Assembly: GCA_028280415.1 (NCBI GenBank)
Contig: JANQLV010000061.1
Span: 186,001-250,000, forward strand
DNA: 64,000 bases
DNA from: Saprospiraceae bacterium
GTDB taxonomy: Bacteria > Bacteroidota > Bacteroidia > Chitinophagales > Saprospiraceae
Direction: 5' to 3'
Shown in pieces: positions 17,451 through 24,337 of the stretch. The notes below the pieces were generated by a model. The model did not search any database. It was not told the DNA's origin and saw only the letters and a program-made list of their open reading frames with translations. Position numbers and translations under genes: made by a program. Position 1 is the first letter of the stretch. Every line of letters starts with the position of its first letter.

Positions 17451-18398
17451 ATGAAACCCAATTATTACAAGGAAATAGAATATTGGAATAAGTACCTGCC
17501 TTTTCTTCCCGTGAAATACCAAGACTCATTTGAGACTCCCGATGAATCCTATTGGACCTGGAATAATGAAAAAATACATTTTGATTATAAGTATAGAGCG
17601 TCAAATAATGCCAGTGTAATTCTAATTCATGGCGTAGGAGGAAATGGAAGAATACTTAGCATGTTTGTCAGTTACTTAAACCAAAACGGAATAAATTACT
17701 ATGCTCCCGATAATTTGGGTTATGGATTAACAAAACTGTCCAATAAGAAATTTGAATATAAGGATTGGGTGAACATGATAAGTGATTTTACCCGATACAT
17801 CATACAAAAAGATAAGAAGCCTGTCATTTTAATAGGGATGAGTGTAGGAGGAATGTTAGCCTACCAGGTCGCATCAAAAGTCCGGGAAGTAAAAGGTATA
17901 ATAGCAACTACACTGGCTGATCCAAGAGATAGGGAAACAATGATAGCTATGGCAAGAAATAAGTTTTTAGGTACGATTGGTTTGAGTATTGGAAAAATTT
18001 TCAAATTTCTTTCGGACGATCTTTGGTTGCCAATAAAATACTTATGCAAGATCAATTTAATGTCCAGGAATCCTGAATTTTCAAAAATCTTTATGGAGGA
18101 CAAATATGCAGGAGGAGTTAATATTTCCATGAGATTTTTAAGAACATTTTCTTCTTATCATCCACATAAAGAATTTGAAGAATTCGATTCATGCCCGATT
18201 TTACTAATCCATCCAGAGAAAGATGATTGGACGCCTTTTGAACTGAGTAAAAAGGTCTTTGATAAATTGAAAGTAGATAAGGAACTTTATTTATTAAAGG
18301 AGTGTGGACATGCACCTATTGAAGAGCCGGGAATATATGAAATGGAAAATCATATCCTGGATTTTATAAAAATGAAAATTGTGACTAAGGAAGTATAA
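17451..18398 (+). CDS. cytoplasmic alpha/beta hydrolase (cassette 9)
   Basis: 315 residues without a signal peptide, unlike the other cassette products. Oxyanion-region HGVGGNG at 60-66, nucleophile elbow GMSVGG (S131), an acid in PEKDDWTPF and the His in KECGHAPIEEPG. This is a serine hydrolase of the monoglyceride-lipase/esterase type; substrate unknown. The stop codon is part of the following attC-like repeat. Confidence 0.75.
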   Translation: MKPNYYKEIEYWNKYLPFLPVKYQDSFETPDESYWTWNNEKIHFDYKYRASNNASVILIHGVGGNGRILSMFVSYLNQNGINYYAPDNLGYGLTKLSNKKFEYKDWVNMISDFTRYIIQKDKKPVILIGMSVGGMLAYQVASKVREVKGIIATTLADPRDRETMIAMARNKFLGTIGLSIGKIFKFLSDDLWLPIKYLCKINLMSRNPEFSKIFMEDKYAGGVNISMRFLRTFSSYHPHKEFEEFDSCPILLIHPEKDDWTPFELSKKVFDKLKVDKELYLLKECGHAPIEEPGIYEMENHILDFIKMKIVTKEV

Positions 18399-18448
18399 CG
18401 TTTATATCGCCTGGGCGGCGATGCCATCTATACTAAGCGTTCTCGGCA
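18394..18448 (+). repeat. attC-like repeat 9 (short)
   Basis: It overlaps the stop of cassette 9. The inner hairpin ATCGCC (18406-18411) / GGCGAT (18417-18422) is perfect; outside it AACG...TATA pairs with TATACTAAGCGTT. The terminus GTTCTCGGCAA is a divergent form of GTTAGCGGCAA. Confidence 0.55.
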
Positions 18449-18534
18449 ATTGCGATGTCTGTTGCACAGGTTAACTAAAACAAAATATAAACAGATTAAA
18501 ATGTAAATAAGTATATCAAACAAAAAATTTAAAA

Positions 18535-19695
18535 ATGAAAATCTATTTAACGCTCCTGCTTTTTGTTTTTTCAAACTACTGCTTTAGTCAAGAAATTACA
18601 ATCAAAGAAATCTTAGAAAATTCAGACAATTGCATTCGAAAAATCAATACTATATCTTACTGGATTGATTTTGAAATGAAATATTTATCCAGGGAAGATA
18701 CTATGACCCGAAGATCAATTTGTCATTTAAAATCGGCTCCTAATGATTCTCTTAATGTCTACCATAATTTCGTTAGTCTTATGGGCAATCATCAACAAGT
18801 TTACAATGGGGATAATATTTTAAATGTAAATTTTAAAGACAGTTCTTCATTAATCATAAATACGGAGTTATATGGTTATGGCTTTATTAAAGGTAATACA
18901 AATAGGGAATTAATTCGATACAATTTATTCGAAGACAGTCTGTTTTTAATGAAGCTATCTGATACTTCTATGATGGAAACGATATTAGAGGAAACCGTTT
19001 TCGAAAACAGAGAAGTGTATTCCGTTTTATTCAAATACAAGGATAGTGATCAAGTAAGCAACCTTCAATCTACTTATTTTATCAGGAAGAGTGATTTTTT
19101 TCCAATTGGCTATAAGCAAACTTTGAATTTTCAAAATATGCTCCAATACAAGTCTTATTCTCTTTCCAATATTTCCGTAAATCCGTTTTTTGACGATAGG
19201 CTTTTTGATATAGATTATAATATTATTGATAAAGCAAAAACTAAAAACTATGTCCCTAAAGAAAGAGAACCCTTATTATCAAATGGATATAATGCTCCGG
19301 AGATTAATAAAAAAACTATTTTAGGAAAAGATTTTAGATTAAGTGATTATAAAGGGAAAATTGTTATTCTTGATTTTTGGTATCGGAGCTGCTATCCCTG
19401 CATTAAAGCCTTACCCGACTTGCAAAAGATTTCTTCAGAAACGGATTCAAATGAAATAATTATAATCGGAGTTAACCCTTTTGACAAAAAAGAAAAGATT
19501 ATCAGTTTCTTAGATGAAAGAGATATCAATTACACCAACATCTATGAATCCAAAAGTGTCGCAACTGATTATAAAGTAAGTGCTTACCCTACTCTTTATA
19601 TAATAGACAGAGAAGGAAATATTCATTCTTCACATGTAGGCTGGTCAGAAGAATTTTATAATGACATTATGAAAGAAATTAAGGCAATAAAGTAA
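18535..19695 (+). CDS. TlpA-like thioredoxin-fold protein, CYPC active site (cassette 10)
   Basis: 386 residues: signal peptide (cleavage near CFSQ), a beta-rich N-terminal domain (about 22-245) and a C-terminal thioredoxin fold (about 250-386) with active site C286-Y-P-C289 in FWYRSCYPCIKALPDL. The cis-proline segment SAYPTLYIID is present. Same plan as the protein at 2883, which has WCGPC, so the two are paralogues with different redox sites. Last gene of the array; followed by a left half-repeat only. Confidence 0.8.
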   Translation: MKIYLTLLLFVFSNYCFSQEITIKEILENSDNCIRKINTISYWIDFEMKYLSREDTMTRRSICHLKSAPNDSLNVYHNFVSLMGNHQQVYNGDNILNVNFKDSSSLIINTELYGYGFIKGNTNRELIRYNLFEDSLFLMKLSDTSMMETILEETVFENREVYSVLFKYKDSDQVSNLQSTYFIRKSDFFPIGYKQTLNFQNMLQYKSYSLSNISVNPFFDDRLFDIDYNIIDKAKTKNYVPKEREPLLSNGYNAPEINKKTILGKDFRLSDYKGKIVILDFWYRSCYPCIKALPDLQKISSETDSNEIIIIGVNPFDKKEKIISFLDERDINYTNIYESKSVATDYKVSAYPTLYIIDREGNIHSSHVGWSEEFYNDIMKEIKAIK

Positions 19696-19697
19696 AA

Positions 19698-19732
19698 GCC
19701 GGAAACAAAGTGCAGCGCCATTTATACTGGAC
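19698..19732 (+). repeat. attC-like repeat 10, left half only
   Basis: GCCGGAAACAAAGTGCAGCGCC follows the stop of cassette 10 and matches the left arm of repeat 7 (CCGGGAACAAAGTGCA), but no right arm with a GTTAG-type end follows. It may mark the broken right end of the array. Confidence 0.45.
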
Positions 19733-19750
19733 ATCCTCTGAAGATAAAAC

Positions 19751-19814
19751 AAACCTTCTGCAAAAAGTATTCAACCTTCTGCAAATCTTATAACATACTC
19801 GGAAATTCAATTTG
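19751..19814 (+). promoter_or_regulatory. direct-repeat operator and promoter upstream of the SDR operon
   Basis: AACCTTCTGCA occurs at 19752 and again at 19773, a 21-bp spacing (two helical turns) typical of AraC- or LytTR-type sites. TCAATTTG at 19807-19814, one base off the Bacteroidota TAnnTTTG -7 element, lies ~32 bp before the ATG at 19846. An AraC gene is third in this operon, so autoregulation is plausible (inference). Confidence 0.45.
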
Positions 19815-19845
19815 GAACTTTACAGCATTATCATAACAGAAAATT

Positions 19846-20718
19846 ATGTCAGTAAATAAAAAATTGCCCGCAGTATTGATAACCGGTTGTTCCTCTGGAC
19901 ATGGAGAAGCCCTAGCGAAACTTTTCATAAAAGCAGGCTATCCTACCTATGCTTCAGCAAGAAGGTTGGAATCTATTGAAGGGCTCAAACAAATGGGAGC
20001 CCAAACCCTACGAATTGATGTCACCGATTATTCAACTATAAAAATAGCTGTAGAAACAATTGAAAAAGAACATGATTCGGTAGGGGTCTTGGTCAATAAT
20101 GCTGCTATTGGTATAATGTCGCCAATGGAAATCATTCCGATTGAAGAAGTAAAAAGGCAATACGAAACTAATGTTTTTGGTCTCTTGGCAATGACACAAG
20201 CTGTACTGCCCGCTATGCGAAAAGCAAGAAAAGGGCGCATTGTAAACATTGGTTCAAGTGGTGGAGAGTTTACCACACCAAGTGGTGGTGTGTATCAGGC
20301 CACGAAGTACGCTTTAACTTCAATGAACGATGCCATGCGTGCCGAACTGGAGCCCTTTGGAATTTACGTTACTATGATTCAGCCAGGTGCTATTGCTTCT
20401 AAATTCGGTCAAAATGGAAAAGTTTTAGGGTATCAGGATGAAGGCCCTTATCAAGAATTGATGCTTGGGGTAAAAAAAGTAACCAGTGTAGCATTGGTAG
20501 AAGGTACACCAGGAACCTGGACACCGGAACGGGTCGCCAAAGTAACCTTCAAAGCAGCCACCAAAAGAAAACCAAGAGCTAGATACAGACCGGGATTTGT
20601 AGCTAAAGCATTAATCTATACAAGATTATTGATGCCTTACAGAATGTGGGATAAAATGTATATGAATTGGATGATCAAAGAAGGAAAAAAGATTAAAGCA
20701 AAACTAAACAAAGCTTGA
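19846..20718 (+). CDS. short-chain dehydrogenase/reductase (SDR family)
   Basis: 290 residues with a Rossmann nucleotide-binding motif TGCSSGHGEALAKLF (about 13-27), NNAA at about 84-87, catalytic Ser in NIGSSGGEF and YQATK (Tyr/Lys pair). Classical SDR with NAD(P)(H) cofactor; substrate unknown. The stop overlaps the next ATG (TGATG at 20716-20720). It is followed by a membrane protein and an AraC regulator in one operon, with the operator-like repeats just upstream. Confidence 0.9.
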   Translation: MSVNKKLPAVLITGCSSGHGEALAKLFIKAGYPTYASARRLESIEGLKQMGAQTLRIDVTDYSTIKIAVETIEKEHDSVGVLVNNAAIGIMSPMEIIPIEEVKRQYETNVFGLLAMTQAVLPAMRKARKGRIVNIGSSGGEFTTPSGGVYQATKYALTSMNDAMRAELEPFGIYVTMIQPGAIASKFGQNGKVLGYQDEGPYQELMLGVKKVTSVALVEGTPGTWTPERVAKVTFKAATKRKPRARYRPGFVAKALIYTRLLMPYRMWDKMYMNWMIKEGKKIKAKLNKA

Positions 20719-21227
20719 TGAATTTTTATCGACATACACAAAACTGGTTCAGTGGAGAACTATTTGAGGGAAAATTGATCCTGTTTTCGGGTGTTGCAAT
20801 CATCATAATTGCTTTGTTGACTTGGAAATACGGTAGTACACCAAATGCGAAATCTTTGATAATCCCACTTCTATTTGTGGGCTTGTTGTTTTCTATAGGA
20901 ACAGGCTTTATGATGTTGAATTATCCCAAAAGAATGGCAGCATCAGAACAGGCGTACAAAGAAAGTCCTAGAGCGTTTGTATTATCAGAAAAGAAACGTA
21001 TAGAAGATTTTCAAATACTCTACAAATATTCTGTTGGTTTTGCAGCAGTGAGTTTTGTATTGACCGTAATTGTCTTTGGTTTTCTTGAAAACAGAGTGTT
21101 TCAATCTATTTGTATCGCCTTATTGTTCGTTGCGGTTTCCTTAATTGTAATCGACCATTTTTCAAAAGAGCGCGCCAAAATATATTATATTGAAATTCAA
21201 AAACAGCTAAATAGGGATAATGAATGA
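20718..21227 (+). CDS. membrane protein, four TM helices, SDR-operon partner
   Basis: From ATG 20718 (the TTG at 20715 is unlikely) 169 residues: a polar N-terminus, two TM helices (about 22-38 and 47-67), a charged loop and two more TM helices (about 107-125 and 130-147), and a charged C-terminal tail. It is sandwiched between the SDR and AraC genes with overlaps on both sides (TGATG; ATGAATGA). No specific family is named. Confidence 0.7.
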   Translation: MNFYRHTQNWFSGELFEGKLILFSGVAIIIIALLTWKYGSTPNAKSLIIPLLFVGLLFSIGTGFMMLNYPKRMAASEQAYKESPRAFVLSEKKRIEDFQILYKYSVGFAAVSFVLTVIVFGFLENRVFQSICIALLFVAVSLIVIDHFSKERAKIYYIEIQKQLNRDNE

Positions 21228-22122
21228 GATTCTTCGAATAAAATCAATTAGTGAAATTCATCGTTTACTGAATGTAGAAAAACCATTACATCCATTGGTA
21301 TCCGTTTGTAAGCACATTCCAGAGATGAATTTGGACATCACCAATGTAAATATATGTTTCGATTTTTACATTATCTCTTTAAAATCAGATATAAAGGGGA
21401 GCATATACTACGGCAGAAACACTTACGATTTTGATGAAGGCACCGTATTGTTTTCTGCGCCAGGTCAAGTATTCAAAATTACAGGAGAACCCATCATTGA
21501 TCTAAAAGGCTGGACCCTTTTTATTCATCCCGATTTATTGTCAAAATCCAATCTCCATCAAAGCATACAGCAATATCGATTCTTTTCTTATGATGTAAAT
21601 GAAGCTTTACATATTTCCAATAAAGAAAAAATGATTTTGAGCGAATTTGTGGCTAATATTGAAAATGAAATTGCCCAAAACCTAGACTATCATAGTCAAG
21701 ATTTAATTATACACAATTTAGAGTCTATATTAAAATATAGTGAACGCTTTTACGACCGACAATTCTTGACCCGAACCAACGCAAATAAAGACATCATCAG
21801 TAAATTTGAGAAATACATAATCAACTATTTTAACTCCAATGAATTAATGAAAAATGGAATCCCTTCCGCAAAACAATGTGGGGAAGCATTGAATATGTCG
21901 GGGCACTACCTGAGCGATTTGCTAAAAATAGAAACAGGTAAAACAATTAAAGAACATATAGATTTAAGACTTATTGACAAAGCAAAACACCAGTTGCTTA
22001 ATTCAACTATTTCTGTAAAGTTATTAGCCTATGGCTTGGGATTTGAATACCCACAGTATTTTAGTCGGTTTTTTAAGAACAAAACAGGAATGAGTCCAAG
22101 CGAATATCGAAATTCGAATTAA
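21220..22122 (+). CDS. AraC-family transcriptional regulator
   Basis: 300 residues: an N-terminal cupin-like half (about 1-170) and a C-terminal AraC double HTH (about 195-300) with MSGHYLSDLLKIETGKTIKEH and LGFEYPQYFSRFFKNKTGMSPSEYR. It overlaps the upstream gene by 8 bp and ends the SDR operon. The likely target is its own operon through the 21-bp-spaced repeats at 19751-19784 (inference). Confidence 0.9.
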   Translation: MNEILRIKSISEIHRLLNVEKPLHPLVSVCKHIPEMNLDITNVNICFDFYIISLKSDIKGSIYYGRNTYDFDEGTVLFSAPGQVFKITGEPIIDLKGWTLFIHPDLLSKSNLHQSIQQYRFFSYDVNEALHISNKEKMILSEFVANIENEIAQNLDYHSQDLIIHNLESILKYSERFYDRQFLTRTNANKDIISKFEKYIINYFNSNELMKNGIPSAKQCGEALNMSGHYLSDLLKIETGKTIKEHIDLRLIDKAKHQLLNSTISVKLLAYGLGFEYPQYFSRFFKNKTGMSPSEYRNSN

Positions 22123-22194
22123 ATATTAACAGAGAACAGCTGGTGCGTCTACAATACTATTGGATTTTCTTAGAAAGATTCTTTAAATCTTTTA

Positions 22195-22224
22195 CACTCC
22201 CTGGTAGTAGGTAGAGGGGCAGTG
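22195..22224. terminator. hairpin between convergent genes
   Basis: CACTCCCT (22195-22202) pairs with AGGGGCAGTG (22215-22224) with one bulge; it lies between the + strand AraC gene and the minus-strand HD-Pnk gene and could serve both. Confidence 0.45.
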
Positions 22225-22229
22225 GTTAT

Positions 22230-23363
22230 TTAATCTGAAATAATAAAATTAATATCATGGGCTTCTTTTACTGTTGGAACCTCTAATTTTAAAATCATTT
22301 TGTCTATTACTTTTGCAGGTACTTTAAATTTTCTATTGTGGTTTTGATATATTAATTTTTTATAGGGTACCTCAATATAGTTAATTCTTACTTCCCCTCC
22401 ATATGAGGTAAATAAATTTATCCATTTATTCCTCATGTCACTTGAAATATTAGTTGCATTAAAGACAAAAGATTTTTGATGTCTCATATATTCTTTAGCT
22501 TTCTCTTTAGCCATTTGAACTACTTGACCATTTTTCTTTTTATCAGTAGGTTTAATATTGTTCTTCCTTCTTATTTGATCAAGAGACAGGATGGGTAGAT
22601 TGAAATTTTCATCTATAAACGTATCTTTTCCGCTTCCAGGTAATCCAGACAAAACCTCTACTTTAAATTTTAAATCATTGTAAGGCTCATAATCTGGATA
22701 CGATTCCTTTTTATTAAAAAATAGAAATCTACCATAATTAGATTTGAACGCTTTAGCTTTACCAAAGCAATCATTTTCTTTACACAATTCAATAAATAGA
22801 TCAATCTTGAAAAGTAATTCTTCTTTGTCTTTACATATCCTTCCTAGTACATCTGCTTTAGCTAATATTGCGAGGTGTTTAGTATTTACAACATGACTAG
22901 CATAAATTACAGCTTTTTTTGAATCTTCTTTTTCGATTGCCCAAATTGGCAAACCATGGAGCCTAACAAGTTTGCATATTTGTTCTCGAATATAAAATGG
23001 TGTATCTAGTTCTCTATATAGAATACTTCTGGTAGTGAATTCTCCAAGTTTTGCATGTTTAGGTGATATAATTCTTAGCTGGCCGTTTATTTCTTCTTTG
23101 GTAGTTGTAGATCGCTTTTCAATATCATGAAATAATGCACTAGTTATTAGGATTTGTTTATTCTGTTCAGTTAATTCGATAAATTCTGGGAGGTTTAATA
23201 ATTCATCAACTACCATCTGAGTATGTATAAAAACATCTCCTTCACTATGCCAGATAGGATCTTGTTCGACACCTTTCATGTCTTCTATCCATTTAAAATC
23301 TAAAGCTAAAGATTCTAAATCAATTCTTTCTCCAATAGTATATTTAGGAAATTTCCATCTCAT
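22230..23363 (-). CDS. HD-Pnk: HD phosphoesterase fused to 5'-OH polynucleotide kinase
   Basis: 377 residues. The N-terminal HD domain (about 30-200) has H47 and the HD pair H79-D80 in ALFHDIEK. The C-terminal kinase domain (about 232-377) has a P-loop GLPGSGKDT (240-248), followed by LDQIRR and NATNI, as in T4 Pnk-like kinases. This matches the HD-Pnk design described from Runella slithyformis: the HD domain removes 2',3'-cyclic phosphate and the kinase phosphorylates the 5'-OH. It starts 3 bp after the RNA ligase stop, so heal-and-seal activities are in one operon. Confidence 0.85.
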   Translation of the reverse strand: MRWKFPKYTIGERIDLESLALDFKWIEDMKGVEQDPIWHSEGDVFIHTQMVVDELLNLPEFIELTEQNKQILITSALFHDIEKRSTTTKEEINGQLRIISPKHAKLGEFTTRSILYRELDTPFYIREQICKLVRLHGLPIWAIEKEDSKKAVIYASHVVNTKHLAILAKADVLGRICKDKEELLFKIDLFIELCKENDCFGKAKAFKSNYGRFLFFNKKESYPDYEPYNDLKFKVEVLSGLPGSGKDTFIDENFNLPILSLDQIRRKNNIKPTDKKKNGQVVQMAKEKAKEYMRHQKSFVFNATNISSDMRNKWINLFTSYGGEVRINYIEVPYKKLIYQNHNRKFKVPAKVIDKMILKLEVPTVKEAHDINFIISD

Positions 23364-23366
23364 TTT

Positions 23367-24164
23367 TTACTCACTTAAGTATTCGTAACCAAACCATTTA
23401 TATTTTGCATAATCAACCAATGGGGCCGGTTTCCAATTTTTTGTCCAATGGACATCTGTCTTAATATGAGATTCCCGGACCAACTTAAATAGATTATTGA
23501 ACTCATTGGGTTTAACAAGAATTTCTCCTTGATTAGTTTCAAAAGAATCACTATTTCGGAGTACAAATCCTTCCGAACAAGTTTTTCCAGTTATTGGATC
23601 AAATCCACCCAGAACTCCTCCAGTTTCCACACTATCTATCCATGACATCCCAAGGTTTTCTTCGAGCCATTTTTCTAAAGCTAGATTTTCATCTGATTCT
23701 TTATCGACGAAATCTCCAAGATTATTGAGTATCGTAATTTCTGGAACTGTAGGGAAATCAAAAAAAGAAGCATAAAATTTTACTTCTTCCCATGATAACC
23801 ATTTATCTAATTCTCGGACGGCAAATACATAAAAGTAGGATTCAAGTTTAGAGTAACTTATGGAATGTACTCCATACATGTTTTCACCAAAAATCTCAAT
23901 ATCGCCTAAATCATTTTTAATTAAATTCCATCTTTCTCTTAGAGGTTTATCCCAAGGATGAACACTAGGAGCAGTATGAGATCTAGCGAATAAGCCTTTT
24001 TCATTAAAACAATTGTTTTGACCATCTAATTTTTCCGTTAAGACTAAATGCTCCATTTTGGAAAATGACTTCACATATCCGCTAGGCATGAATCTATCAT
24101 CAGAGGTCGTTCCAAGACTAATCTGTGCATGTAAACTTCTACAATATTTTCTTGATTCATTCAT
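23367..24164 (-). CDS. ATP-dependent RNA ligase (Rnl2-like nucleotidyltransferase)
   Basis: 265 residues. Motif I TEKLDGQNN has the predicted adenylated lysine K45; GLFARSHT follows as motif Ia-like, then IFGENMYGVHSI (motif III/IIIa region), GFVLRNSD (motif IV region) and a terminal LVKP (motif V). The protein seals 5'-phosphate/3'-OH RNA ends after healing by the HD-Pnk gene located 3 bp downstream. Together they form an RNA repair module, plausibly for tRNA cut by anticodon nucleases (inference). Confidence 0.85.
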   Translation of the reverse strand: MNESRKYCRSLHAQISLGTTSDDRFMPSGYVKSFSKMEHLVLTEKLDGQNNCFNEKGLFARSHTAPSVHPWDKPLRERWNLIKNDLGDIEIFGENMYGVHSISYSKLESYFYVFAVRELDKWLSWEEVKFYASFFDFPTVPEITILNNLGDFVDKESDENLALEKWLEENLGMSWIDSVETGGVLGGFDPITGKTCSEGFVLRNSDSFETNQGEILVKPNEFNNLFKLVRESHIKTDVHWTKNWKPAPLVDYAKYKWFGYEYLSE

Positions 24165-24302
24165 TTATCAAATACTCATTTATCTATCTAATAGAAATTT
24201 GCAGATAGCAAATTGGGCTATTTCATTATGATAAACTCGATTTGATTAAAAACAATTCAGATTAGGTTAAAATATTTTCTAAATATTGAGACCAGGACTC
24301 CA

Positions 24303-24334
24303 TTGCCACCTAACGTTCTGCACATTGTTCGATG
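24303..24334 (-). repeat. collapsed attC-like repeat on the minus strand
   Basis: Read on the minus strand, GAACAATGTGCAGAACG is followed at once by GTTAGGTGGCAA. The left half matches the left arm of repeats 1 and 2 (ACAATGTGCA, GTGCAGAACG) and the right half matches the GTTAGCGGCAA terminus, with the middle deleted. It lies right after the stop of the minus-strand gene 24338-26695. Confidence 0.5.
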
Positions 24335-24337
24335 CGG

